A stretch of DNA of 36,150 nt from Firmicutes bacterium CAG:124 (GCA_000432135.1 HF990526.1:4548-40697), one strand, 5' to 3'; shown: positions 1-12,218, counted from the first letter of the stretch. A program made the numbers and translations. Notes: generated from the letters alone by a model not told the origin.

Positions 1-12
1 CACACGGCGTAA

Positions 13-1116
<1,104 letters not shown>

Positions 1117-1134
1117 GAAGGAGGCGGCAATACA

Positions 1135-5058
<3,924 letters not shown>

Positions 5059-5070
5059 AATTTCAAGCCA

Positions 5071-5098
5071 GTCAGGCGCGGCAGATGCCGCGCCTGAC
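5071..5098 (+). terminator. Hairpin downstream of rpoC
   Basis: A perfect 12-bp inverted repeat (GTCAGGCGCGGC / GCCGCGCCTGAC, loop AGAT) starts 13 bases after the rpoC stop. The following tract GTTTGCTCTG is only moderately T-rich, so it may be a partial terminator or an RNA processing/stability hairpin rather than a full stop. Confidence 0.65.
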
Positions 5099-5210
5099 GT
5101 TTGCTCTGCCTGCCGCGTACATCTGTCTCTGTGCATTCTGCCAAAGTCCGAAAAGCATTGCAATTTCAAGGGAAAATCAAAAAAATATTTTCTTTTTGCG
5201 CGTTTTTTTA

Positions 5211-5239
5211 TTGACGCGCTTCGTGATTTCTGCTATAAT
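5211..5239 (+). promoter_or_regulatory. Sigma-A type promoter for the L7Ae-like gene and downstream str genes
   Basis: TTGACG (5211-5216), a 17-base spacer and a perfect TATAAT (5234-5239), preceded by an A/T-rich stretch that could act as an UP element. It lies about 50 bases before the ATG of the L7Ae-like gene, just after the rpoC hairpin, so the ribosomal/elongation-factor genes can be transcribed independently of rpoBC. Confidence 0.85.
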
Positions 5240-5288
5240 CCATATTTGCGTGGGTCTGCCTGCGCGTATTTTCCATGGAGGTGTCTGG

Positions 5289-5531
5289 ATGCCGGAACGG
5301 TTGACAAGCAACCGAAAGGTGATCGGTACGAAGCAGCTGCGCAAAGCGCTGAAGGCCGGGCGTGTACGAACCGCCTATGTGGCCGCCGACGCCGACCCCA
5401 TCCTCCGCGAGCCGCTCGTCGAGCAGTGCCGCGACGCCGGCGTTGAGCTTGTCGAGATCGCGACGATGAAGGAGCTCGGGAGGCTCTGCGGGATCCATGT
5501 CGGCGCAGCCTGCGCCGCACTTTTGCGCTGA
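5289..5531 (+). CDS. ybxF: L7Ae/L30e-family RNA-binding protein (YbxF-like)
   Basis: A small 80-residue protein of the L7Ae/L30e/S12e fold, which binds kink-turn RNA. It shows the family pattern VAADADP near residue 32 and the C-terminal GIHVGAACAALL, matching GIEVGAAAVAI of Bacillus YbxF/YlxQ-type proteins. Its position between rpoC and rpsL is the same as ybxF (rplGB) in Bacillus. I chose the ATG at 5289 because GGAGGTG lies a few bases upstream and the TTGACG/TATAAT promoter lies before it; an upstream in-frame ATG at 5085 would run through the rpoC hairpin and that promoter. The exact cellular role of this family (ribosome-associated, kink-turn binding) is known only partly. Confidence 0.88.
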   Translation: MPERLTSNRKVIGTKQLRKALKAGRVRTAYVAADADPILREPLVEQCRDAGVELVEIATMKELGRLCGIHVGAACAALLR

Positions 5532-5629
5532 AATGCGCTTTTTTCTGGTCCCAACGGAATATCTTTGATATTTCGGGATAAAATACATGATGCTGCAAAG
5601 CAGCCACAATCCGAGAAAGGAGGAACAAT

Positions 5630-6055
5630 ATGCCTACTTTTAACCAGCTGGTAAGAAAGGGAAGAGAACAGTCGACCTACAAGTCCACCGCTCCTGCTCT
5701 GCAGAAGGGTGTCAACACGCTGAAGAACCGTGCGACCGATCTGTCTTCTCCTCAGAAGAGAGGTGTCTGCACCGCTGTTCGTACCACCACCCCGAAGAAG
5801 CCGAACTCTGCTCTTCGTAAGATCGCCCGTGTGCGTCTGACGAACGGTTACGAGGTTTCCGCTTACATTCCCGGCGTTGGTCACAACCTGCAGGAGCACT
5901 CTGTCGTTCTGATCCGCGGCGGCCGTGTCAAGGATCTTCCTGGCGTCCGTTACCACATCATCCGCGGTACGCTCGACACCCAGGGTGTGCAGGGCCGTAT
6001 GCAGGCCCGCAGCAAGTACGGTGCAAAGCGCCCGAAGGCCGGCAAGAAGAAGTAA
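5630..6055 (+). CDS. rpsL: 30S ribosomal protein S12
   Basis: Ribosomal protein S12, 141 residues, part of the decoding centre of the small subunit. It has the invariant TTTPKKPNSALRK and RGGRVKDLPGVRYH motifs. The lysines at the known streptomycin-resistance positions (the second Lys of TPKKPNSA, K57 here, and the Lys of GGRVKDLPG) are wild type, which by established knowledge predicts a streptomycin-sensitive S12. The N-terminus carries the extra segment typical of Gram-positive S12 between PALQKG and SSPQKRGVC. AAAGGAGG precedes the ATG. Codon choice is visibly richer in T-ending codons (GTT, CGT, TCT) than in neighbouring accessory genes, as expected for a highly expressed gene. Confidence 0.98.
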   Translation: MPTFNQLVRKGREQSTYKSTAPALQKGVNTLKNRATDLSSPQKRGVCTAVRTTTPKKPNSALRKIARVRLTNGYEVSAYIPGVGHNLQEHSVVLIRGGRVKDLPGVRYHIIRGTLDTQGVQGRMQARSKYGAKRPKAGKKK

Positions 6056-6087
6056 TTCTTCTGTCTATCATCGCAATTCTGCCTTGT

Positions 6088-6116
6088 GCAAGGCGATGCC
6101 TTGCTGAGAGTTTTTT
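6088..6116 (+). terminator. Terminator-like hairpin in the rpsL-rpsG gap
   Basis: GCAAGGC / GCCTTGC (6088-6094 and 6098-6104, 3-base loop) is followed after six bases by six T residues. An upstream GCCTT at 6081-6085 can instead pair with AAGGC at 6090-6094, which would prevent the terminator stem. This is an attenuator-like arrangement; function is inferred. Confidence 0.5.
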
Positions 6117-6153
6117 ATATATATTTTTATGAGAACCTCTTGGCAGGCACCCA

Positions 6154-6175
6154 CGGAAGCTTCGGGCTTCCGAAG
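6154..6175 (+). promoter_or_regulatory. Alternative hairpins just upstream of rpsG
   Basis: Two mutually exclusive hairpins overlap here: CGGAAGC/GCTTCCG (6154-6160 with 6166-6172) and CTTCGG/CCGAAG (6160-6165 with 6170-6175). They lie some 20 bases before the rpsG ribosome binding site. In E. coli the rpsL-rpsG spacer is the S7 autoregulation target, so a similar translational control here is plausible but unproven. Confidence 0.4.
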
Positions 6176-6211
6176 TACCTATGAAATCATTTTATGAAGG
6201 AGGGAAGCACA

Positions 6212-6682
6212 GTGCCCAGAAGAGGTAATGTTCCCAAGAGAGAGATCCTTCCCGATCCGATCTACGGTTCCGTTCTGGTGACCAAGCTCGTCAACAGCAT
6301 CATGCTCGACGGCAAGAAGGGCGTAGCCCAGAAGGTCGTCTACGGTGCGTTCCAGATCGTGGAAGAGAAGACCGGCAAGTCTGGTCTTGAGGCGTTCCAG
6401 ACCGCCATGGAAAATATCATGCCGGCCGTGGAAGTCAAGACCCGTCGTGTCGGCGGTGCGAACTATCAGGTTCCGATCGAGGTTCGCCCGGAAAGACGCC
6501 AGACCCTTGGACTGCGCTGGCTGACGAACTACAGCCGTGCAAGAAGTGAGAAGACCATGAAAGAGCGCCTCGCCGGCGAGCTCATGGATGCCTGCAACAA
6601 CACGGGTGCCGCTGTCAAGAAGCGTGAAGACACCCACAAGATGGCCGAGGCCAACAAGGCGTTCTCTCACTTCCGCTGGTAA
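6212..6682 (+). CDS. rpsG: 30S ribosomal protein S7
   Basis: Ribosomal protein S7, 156 residues, a primary 16S rRNA binder that organises the head of the 30S subunit. It starts with the family's PRRGNVPKREILPDP and contains the conserved VKTRRVGGANYQVPIEV and ETHKMAEANKAFSHFRW-like C-terminal block (here DTHKMAEANKAFSHFRW). I chose the GTG at 6212 as start: AAGGAGGG lies 7 bases upstream and the resulting protein begins (M)PRRG like its relatives, whereas the ATG at 6194 would place the ribosome binding site inside the gene. The gene is 18 bases from fusA and cotranscribed with it. Confidence 0.96.
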   Translation: MPRRGNVPKREILPDPIYGSVLVTKLVNSIMLDGKKGVAQKVVYGAFQIVEEKTGKSGLEAFQTAMENIMPAVEVKTRRVGGANYQVPIEVRPERRQTLGLRWLTNYSRARSEKTMKERLAGELMDACNNTGAAVKKREDTHKMAEANKAFSHFRW

Positions 6683-6700
6683 TGACAGAAGGAGAACAGC

Positions 6701-8779
6701 ATGCCAAGACAATATTCACTTGAGAATACGAGAAATATTGGCATCATGGCACACATCGATGCAGGCAAGACCACGACGACTGAGCGTATCTTGTTCTACA
6801 CCGGTGTCAACTACAGACTCGGCGAAACGCACGAAGGCACCGCGACCATGGACTGGATGGAGCAGGAGCAGGAGCGTGGCATTACGATCACCTCTGCCGC
6901 TACCACCTGCCATTGGAAGGGCGTGCGGATCAACATCATCGACACTCCGGGCCATGTGGACTTTACGGTCGAGGTCGAGCGCTCCTTGCGTGTGCTCGAC
7001 GGCGCTGTGACGGTCCTGTGTGCCAAGGGCGGCGTCGAGCCGCAGACCGAGACTGTATGGAGACAGGCCGACCAGTATCATGTTCCGCGCCTTGTTTACG
7101 TGAACAAGATGGACATGATGGGTGCCGATTTCTTCAATGTCCTGAAGATGATGGACGAGCGTCTCAAGTGCAACGCCGTTCCCATCCAACTGCCCATCGG
7201 AAGCGAAGATACCTTCCGCGGCGTGGTCGATCTCATCAAGATGAAGGCATTCGTCTTCTATGACGAGCTCGGCAAGGATATGCGCGAGGAAGCCATCCCC
7301 GCTGATATGGAGGAGCTTGCAAAGCAGTACCGCGACCATATGCTCGAGTCGATCTCCGACGAGGACGACCAGATCATGACGCTGTACCTCGAGGGTGAGG
7401 ACATCCCCGAAAAGATGATCCGCACCGCGCTTCGCCGGGCGACGATCGGATATAAGATCGTTCCGGTCACCTGCGGCTCGTCCTATAAAAATAAGGGCGT
7501 TCAGGAACTGCTGGATGCAATTGTCGAGTATATGCCGTCCCCGCTGGACAAACAAGCAGTTACCGGCATCAACCCGAAGACCGACGAGGAAGAAACGCGC
7601 GAGCCCTCTGACGAGGCTCCGTTCGCCGCGCTGGCCTTCAAGATCATGACGGATCCCTATGTTGGCAAGCTGGCGTTCTTCCGTGTGTACTCCGGTTCGC
7701 TGGAGGCAGGCAAGACCGTCATGAACACCAACAAAAAGCAGCGCGAGCGTATGGGCAGAATCCTGCTCATGCACGCGAACCACAGAGAAGACCTCCCCAT
7801 TGTCTATTCCGGCGATATCGCCGCGGCCGTCGGCCTGAAGAATACCACCACGGGCGATACGCTCTGTGACGAGAAGCACCCCATCGTGCTCGAAAACATG
7901 GTTTTCCCCGAGCCCGTTATCCGCGTGGCGATCGAGCCAAAGACCAAGGCCGGGCAGGAAAAGATGGGTATTGCGCTCTCGAAGCTTGCTGAAGAGGACC
8001 CGACATTCAAAACCTACACCGATGAAGAGACCGGCCAGACGATCATCGCCGGCATGGGTGAGCTTCATCTGGAAATTATCGTTGACCGCCTGCTCCGGGA
8101 GTTCAAGGTCGAGGCAAACGTCGGCGCGCCGCAGGTCGCCTATAAAGAGACCATTCGCAAGAAGGTCAATCAGGAGACGAAGTATGCGCGTCAGTCCGGC
8201 GGCAAGGGCCAGTACGGCCATGTCAAGATCACCGTCGAACCCAACGAGAGCGGCAAGGGCTTCGAGTTCATCAACGCCACCGTCGGCGGCTCTGTCCCGA
8301 AGGAATTCATTCCCGCGGTCGAGCAGGGTATTCGCGGCGCGATGGAAGCGGGCGTTCTGGCCGGCTTCCCCGTGGTCGACGTAAAGGTCACGCTGTACGA
8401 CGGCTCCTATCACGAGGTCGACTCGTCTGAGCTTGCGTTCAAGATCGCCGGTTCCATGGCGTTCAAGGAGGCCTGCCAGAAGGCGGATCCCGTCATTCTC
8501 GAACCCATCATGAAGGTCTGCATCATTGTCCCCGACGAGTATATGGGCGATGTCATCGGCGACGTCACCTCCCGGCGCGGCAACATCGCGGGCCTCACAC
8601 AGCGCAACGGCGCGCAGCAGATCGACTGCTTCGTTCCGCTTTCCGAGATGTTCGGCTACGCGACCAACCTCCGCTCGAGGACGCAGGGCCGCGGCCAGTT
8701 CACCATGGAGCCGAGCCACTATGTGGAACTCTCCAAGAACCTGGCAGACGCCGTTATTTCGAAGCGCAAAGGATATTAA
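6701..8779 (+). CDS. fusA: Elongation factor G
   Basis: EF-G, the GTPase that drives ribosomal translocation and, with RRF, ribosome recycling; 692 residues, the normal length. The G1 motif AHIDAGKTT lies at 17-25, DTPGHVDF starts at D81 and NKMD is at 135-138. The C-terminal domains IV-V show YARQSGGKGQYGHVKI, DGSYHEVDSSELAFKIAGSMAF and the terminal YGYATNLRSRTQGRGQFTM-like block. AGAAGGAG precedes the ATG. The sequence looks like canonical FusA rather than a tetracycline-resistance TetM-type relative or the second EF-G copies found in some bacteria. Confidence 0.98.
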   Translation: MPRQYSLENTRNIGIMAHIDAGKTTTTERILFYTGVNYRLGETHEGTATMDWMEQEQERGITITSAATTCHWKGVRINIIDTPGHVDFTVEVERSLRVLDGAVTVLCAKGGVEPQTETVWRQADQYHVPRLVYVNKMDMMGADFFNVLKMMDERLKCNAVPIQLPIGSEDTFRGVVDLIKMKAFVFYDELGKDMREEAIPADMEELAKQYRDHMLESISDEDDQIMTLYLEGEDIPEKMIRTALRRATIGYKIVPVTCGSSYKNKGVQELLDAIVEYMPSPLDKQAVTGINPKTDEEETREPSDEAPFAALAFKIMTDPYVGKLAFFRVYSGSLEAGKTVMNTNKKQRERMGRILLMHANHREDLPIVYSGDIAAAVGLKNTTTGDTLCDEKHPIVLENMVFPEPVIRVAIEPKTKAGQEKMGIALSKLAEEDPTFKTYTDEETGQTIIAGMGELHLEIIVDRLLREFKVEANVGAPQVAYKETIRKKVNQETKYARQSGGKGQYGHVKITVEPNESGKGFEFINATVGGSVPKEFIPAVEQGIRGAMEAGVLAGFPVVDVKVTLYDGSYHEVDSSELAFKIAGSMAFKEACQKADPVILEPIMKVCIIVPDEYMGDVIGDVTSRRGNIAGLTQRNGAQQIDCFVPLSEMFGYATNLRSRTQGRGQFTMEPSHYVELSKNLADAVISKRKGY

Positions 8780-8813
8780 GCGCACCAGATCCCGTTTGCG
8801 TTGGAAATTCTTC

Positions 8814-8842
8814 TTGTCAAATCGGCAAATGTCGTGTATGAT
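8814..8842 (+). promoter_or_regulatory. Promoter for tuf
   Basis: TTGTCA (8814-8819), a 17-base spacer and TATGAT (8837-8842) in the 117-base fusA-tuf gap, about 55 bases before the tuf ATG. It would give extra EF-Tu transcription beyond read-through from the str operon, in line with the high EF-Tu demand. Confidence 0.75.
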
Positions 8843-8896
8843 GAAGAGGATGCAAAAATAATACCGTAAGTGAATCAACTAAGGAGGATAATCCAA

Positions 8897-10150
8897 ATGG
8901 CAAAACAGCATTTTATTAAGGATAAGCCCCATGTCAACGTCGGCACCATCGGCCACATCGACCATGGCAAGACCACGCTGACCGCAGCCATCACCAAGTA
9001 TCTGGCTTTCTTCGGCGACGCTGAGTACACCGACTATTCTTCCATCGATAAGGCTCCGGAAGAGCGCGAGCGCGGCATTACCATCAACACCGCTCACGTC
9101 GAGTACCAGACCAACGACCGCATTGGCCACAACTACAAGACCGGCGAAGACAACGTCGAAATCAAGGGCCGTCATTACGCCCACGTTGACTGCCCGGGCC
9201 ACGCTGACTACATCAAGAACATGATCACCGGCGCTGCGCAGATGGACGGCGCGATCCTGGTCATCGCTGCTTCCGACGGCCCCATGGCTCAGACCAAGGA
9301 GCATCTGCTTCTGGCCCGTCAGGTTAACGTTCCTTCCGTCCTCGTCTTCCTGAACAAGTGCGACCAGGTCGACGACGAAGAGCTGCTTGAGCTCGTCGAG
9401 ATGGAAGTCCGCGAGACGCTGTCCTTCTACGGCTTCCCGGGCGACGACACCCCCATCATCCGCGGCTCCGCTCTGAACGCTCTGGCTTCCGAGTCCACTG
9501 ACCCGAAGGCTCCCGAGTATGCTTGCATCGAAGAGCTCATGCAGGCTGTTGACACCTGGATCCCGACCCCGGACCGCAAGGCTGACCAGCCCTTCCTGAT
9601 GCCGGTTGAGGACGTCTTCACCATCTCCGGCCGCGGCACTGTCGCTACCGGTCGTGTCGAGCGCGGCGTCATCAAGAAGAACGAGCCCGTCGAGATCGTT
9701 GGCCTGTCCGACGAGAAGAAGTCCACCGTCGTCACCGACATCGAAATGTTCCACAAGCTGATGGATTACGCTGAGGCTGGCGACAACATCGGCGCTCTGC
9801 TCCGCGGCATTGACAAGAAGTCCATCGAAAGAGGCCAGGTCCTGTCCAAGCCCGGCTCCATCCATCCGCACACCAAGTTCGTTGGCCAGGTCTACGTTCT
9901 GTCCAAGGACGAAGGCGGCCGTCACACCCCGTTCTTCAACAACTATCGTCCGCAGTTCTACTTCAGAACCACTGACGTTACCGGCATCATCTCCCTGCCC
10001 GAAGGCGTTGAGATGTGCATGCCTGGCGATAACATCGACATGAAGGTCGAGCTGATCACCCCGATCGCTATCGAGAAGGGCCTCCGATTCGCTATCCGTG
10101 AAGGCGGCCGTACCGTTGGTTCCGGCGTCGTCATCGAGATCGACGAGTAA
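8897..10150 (+). CDS. tuf: Elongation factor Tu with an insertion after switch I
   Basis: EF-Tu, which carries aminoacyl-tRNA to the ribosome as a GTP complex. It has GHIDHGKTT at 19-27, the effector segment DKAPEERERGITI, DCPGH starting at D98, NKCD at 153-156 and complete domains 2 and 3 ending GSGVVIEIDE. The protein is 417 residues against the usual 394-400. The extra 17-18 residues lie at about 73-91, between HVEY (67-70) and RHYAHVDCPGH, a position where most EF-Tu proteins have only four residues. The insert is hydrophilic and has no stop or frame disturbance. I chose the ATG at 8897 because AAGGAGG lies 9 bases upstream and the protein then begins MAKQHF like other EF-Tu. It is followed by a strong terminator. 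Confidence 0.96.
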   Translation: MAKQHFIKDKPHVNVGTIGHIDHGKTTLTAAITKYLAFFGDAEYTDYSSIDKAPEERERGITINTAHVEYQTNDRIGHNYKTGEDNVEIKGRHYAHVDCPGHADYIKNMITGAAQMDGAILVIAASDGPMAQTKEHLLLARQVNVPSVLVFLNKCDQVDDEELLELVEMEVRETLSFYGFPGDDTPIIRGSALNALASESTDPKAPEYACIEELMQAVDTWIPTPDRKADQPFLMPVEDVFTISGRGTVATGRVERGVIKKNEPVEIVGLSDEKKSTVVTDIEMFHKLMDYAEAGDNIGALLRGIDKKSIERGQVLSKPGSIHPHTKFVGQVYVLSKDEGGRHTPFFNNYRPQFYFRTTDVTGIISLPEGVEMCMPGDNIDMKVELITPIAIEKGLRFAIREGGRTVGSGVVIEIDE

Positions 10151-10174
10151 TTTCGCCAAAACCCCATAAAGCAG

Positions 10175-10203
10175 CAGCGCCCGGCGTGAGCCGGGCGCTG
10201 TTT
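10175..10203 (+). terminator. Rho-independent terminator after tuf
   Basis: A perfect 11-bp GC-rich stem (CAGCGCCCGGC / GCCGGGCGCTG, loop GTGA) followed by TTTCTGT, 24 bases past the tuf stop. It closes the str cluster. Confidence 0.85.
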
Positions 10204-10208
10204 CTGTA

Positions 10209-10447
10209 TCAGAATCGTCTCCTTCCGACGAAACGCTTCCTGGCGCGTAAAATGAAATCGGAAACTGAGGGACACGTTATCGTTGTCAAGGGAAGCTTGT
10301 AAAAGACGATGAAAAAGCGCTGCTTGAACTGAAATAGACGCTTGCGTTGAGCAGCGGTCAGATGGTGTTATTTGAAACCGCTGCGGCTGGAACGCAGGGT
10401 GTGCCGTTCAGGCAGCCGGAGTGTCCAGCTCTGGAATTGGACAAAAC
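10209..10447. other. Gene-free stretch after tuf
   Basis: No convincing gene, RNA or promoter is seen here. One + frame from about 10292 reads like protein (KLVKDDEKALLELK, then an in-frame TAG at 10337-10339, then about 45 more residues to a stop), which could be an eroded coding remnant, but I recognise no family. Confidence 0.4.
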
Positions 10448-10492
10448 AAAGGCATACGAACTTGGTTCTTCCAATTGAGTTCGTATGCCTTT
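10448..10492. terminator. Strong symmetrical hairpin
   Basis: A perfect 15-bp inverted repeat (AAAGGCATACGAACT / AGTTCGTATGCCTTT) whose interior can extend with TTGG/CCAA around a TTCTT loop. Its A-rich left and T-rich right flanks fit a bidirectional rho-independent terminator. No gene abuts it, so it may belong to a lost or mobile segment. Confidence 0.55.
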
Positions 10493-10520
10493 CCTGACTT
10501 TATGAAATGAGTAATGTCCT

Positions 10521-10684
10521 TAGGGTGTATCTGAAAACTCCCAACGCACCCGGACAGCGGGCCTTTTTGCGGTGCGGCGCGTCATTTTTCCTTGAAATAC
10601 GTCAGTATTCCTGCGAAAAAATGTCTTGCGCAACGCAAAAATCCCTCGCTGCCGGTCACATCATGAGTTTTCAGATACACCCTA
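10521..10684. mobile_element. MITE-like foldback element with 20-bp perfect terminal inverted repeats
   Basis: The ends TAGGGTGTATCTGAAAACTC (10521-10540) and its exact reverse complement (10665-10684) bound a 164-bp segment. The interior is also imperfectly self-complementary: CAGCGGGCCTTTTTGCG pairs with CGCAAAAATCCCTCGCTG, and AATAC-GTCA-GTATT forms the tip near 10601. The whole element could therefore fold into one long hairpin. It has no coding capacity. The outermost TA on each side would fit the TA target duplication of IS630/Tc1-mariner-type elements, but the family is an inference. Confidence 0.6.
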
Positions 10685-10736
10685 GACATGGATGAAAATA
10701 ATAGTATTCCCGGCCTGAGGCATCCAACGGACTGCG

Positions 10737-11267
10737 TTAGTTCTTCTTTTCAAGCGCACGGCAGAGGACCGGCGCGGTCAGGCAGGCCAGCACGCCGCCG
10801 ATCACGGCTGTAAGAAGCTGCGGCCAGGTAAAAGCCGCTGTGACGGTGCTGAGCTTCGCTGCCGGGATGACAGCCGGGGCCACCAGCCGGACAAGGACGA
10901 GATACAGCGCCGCAAACTTTGCTGCGGCAGCCAGCACCATGCTGCCATATGCGGCGGGCAGCTTCTTTTTTTGCAGGAATCCGCCGACAAGCAGGGCAAA
11001 CAGGACGGCGTAGACGGCGTTGCCCAGCGAAACGCACGGCACCAACGGCAAAAACGCCGGGCCGATACCGAGCAGATACGCGCAGAACGGCGAAATGGCC
11101 GCGACCGTCACGCCGGACCAGACGCCGCCGATCAGCGCCGCGATGGCCAGCACCAGATTGACGCACGAGCCGGTCACCAGCTGGCCGAGGCTTTTGGTAA
11201 GGAACTGAATGGCGATCAGAAGCGCAAGGCAGACCGCCGTCCGCGCGATCCAGACTGTTTTTTTCAT
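10737..11267 (-). CDS. ECF transporter substrate-binding (S) component, substrate unknown
   Basis: A 176-residue, very hydrophobic protein with about five to six membrane segments, beginning MKKTVWIARTAVCLALLIAIQF and including the patterns LVLAIAALIGGVWSG and SLGNAVYAVLF typical of the S components of energy-coupling-factor vitamin and cofactor importers. S components bind a small substrate in the membrane and borrow the shared EcfA/A'/T module, which is not in this window. I chose the ATG at 11267 because GGGGAG lies 6-11 bases upstream; an ATG five codons earlier has no such site. The gene is divergent from a Crp/Fnr-type regulator gene. The substrate cannot be told from sequence alone. 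Confidence 0.75.
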   Translation of the reverse strand: MKKTVWIARTAVCLALLIAIQFLTKSLGQLVTGSCVNLVLAIAALIGGVWSGVTVAAISPFCAYLLGIGPAFLPLVPCVSLGNAVYAVLFALLVGGFLQKKKLPAAYGSMVLAAAAKFAALYLVLVRLVAPAVIPAAKLSTVTAAFTWPQLLTAVIGGVLACLTAPVLCRALEKKN

Positions 11268-11299
11268 AAAAAATCTCCCCAAGCTTGTATTTTGCTGCT

Positions 11300-11341
11300 A
11301 TTATAGCAATGTCATTCAAAAAAATACGTTGCAGCTGCAAC
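11300..11341 (-). promoter_or_regulatory. Divergent promoter region with a 14-bp palindrome
   Basis: On the minus strand a perfect TATAAT lies at 11305-11300 with no good -35. The perfect palindrome GTTGCAGCTGCAAC (11328-11341) is centred at 11334.5, about 41-42 bases upstream of the start point expected from that -10 box. That is the classic class II activator position of Crp/Fnr proteins. The same palindrome sits 16 bases before the regulator's ATG, so it could also autoregulate. Sequence elements are seen; function is inferred. Confidence 0.6.
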
Positions 11342-11356
11342 AAAAAGGAGAGCAAA

Positions 11357-12037
11357 ATGCTGACAGATGAAGAGAAGCGCATTCTGCTGCAAAACAGGCT
11401 TTTCGCAGAGCTTCCTGCGGAGCGGCTGGACGGGCTGCTGCAAAAGCTTTCCTCCCGCACGGCCTGCTTTGGAAAAAACAGCGTGATCTGGGGCATGGGC
11501 GAGCGGATCGACCATGCGGGGATCGTGCTGTCCGGGCGCGTGGAGGCGTGGCGGTACACGCAGGATGGACAGGAAAGCCTTTCCGCGGTACACGAGGCAG
11601 GCGGACTGTTTGGGGATGTTTTGATGTCGGCCCGGACGGTCGGCAGCCCGGTCGAGCTTCGCACGGCAAGGCCGTCCAAGATCCTGTTTCTATCGCTGGA
11701 CGCACTGCTCCGCTGCTGCGCGGAGGATGGCGGAAGCGACTGCACACGGCTGCTGTCCAATCTGCTGGAGGAGATCTCGGAGAAATACTGGGCATTACAG
11801 CGCCATATCCGCCTCCTGTCCATTCCGGACGGTCGGACAAGGCTGGAAGCGTATCTGCGGCAGGAGGCGGGAAAAACCGGCGAGATCGTCTGCGCCGGAA
11901 TGACGCGCGAGCGGATGGCCCGGTACCTTGGCATGAACCGCAGCGCCCTTTCGCGCCTGCTCGGCACGATGCAGCGGGAAGGCCGCTTAGAGCTTCGCCG
12001 GGGAAGCCTCCGACTCCTGAACGATATCGAAACGTGA
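11357..12037 (+). CDS. Crp/Fnr-family transcription regulator
   Basis: A 226-residue regulator with an N-terminal cyclic-nucleotide-binding-type beta-barrel (about 15-120, including the segments GIVLSGRVEAWRYTQDG and GGLFGDVLM) and a C-terminal winged helix-turn-helix (about 180-226, TRERMARYLGMNRSALSRLLGTMQREGRL). I see no cysteine cluster like that of FNR, so oxygen sensing through an Fe-S centre is unlikely; the effector is unknown. The ATG at 11357 is chosen because AAAGGAG stands 6-8 bases before it; upstream in-frame ATGs lie in the promoter region. It is divergent from the ECF S-component gene, which is its most likely target. Confidence 0.88.
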   Translation: MLTDEEKRILLQNRLFAELPAERLDGLLQKLSSRTACFGKNSVIWGMGERIDHAGIVLSGRVEAWRYTQDGQESLSAVHEAGGLFGDVLMSARTVGSPVELRTARPSKILFLSLDALLRCCAEDGGSDCTRLLSNLLEEISEKYWALQRHIRLLSIPDGRTRLEAYLRQEAGKTGEIVCAGMTRERMARYLGMNRSALSRLLGTMQREGRLELRRGSLRLLNDIET

Positions 12038-12086
12038 ATGACCGGTCCGCAAAAGCAGAACGAGGCCGGCGGCAGCTCCCGGACGA

Positions 12087-12149
12087 CCGCCGGCACGCAC
12101 AGGCAGACAGTCTCTCCAGCCGCCGGCACGCAAAGGCAGACAGTCTCTC
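12087..12149. repeat. Two-copy 33-bp tandem repeat
   Basis: Two 30-base units (12087-12116 and 12120-12149) that differ at one base (C/A at 12100/12133), each containing GGCAGACAGTCTCTC, with a 33-base period. They lie in the gap after the Crp/Fnr gene. No function is evident. Confidence 0.7.
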
Positions 12150-12218
12150 AAGCGCTCTTTGCACCTGCTGCGGCCGGTGCGCTGATACCATGCGGACAGT
12201 TCCGCATAAAAGTGTTCT

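Noticed and set aside
5085..5288. N-terminal extension of the L7Ae-like protein from the ATG at 5085
   Set aside because: It would run through the rpoC hairpin, an A/T-rich tract and a consensus promoter; the ATG at 5289 has the ribosome binding site and the family's normal length.
6716..10159. Two long open frames on the minus strand opposite fusA (720 codons) and tuf (426 codons)
   Set aside because: They are exact codon-shadow frames of highly conserved genes in GC-biased DNA, with no ribosome binding sites or recognisable motifs.
10286..10475. Possible coding remnant on the + strand after tuf
   Set aside because: Reads protein-like for about 60 codons but has an in-frame stop, no start signal and no family I recognise; too weak to annotate as a gene.
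12087..12149. Possible CRISPR array
   Set aside because: Only two copies, 33-base period with a 3-base spacer between 30-base units; a simple tandem duplication.
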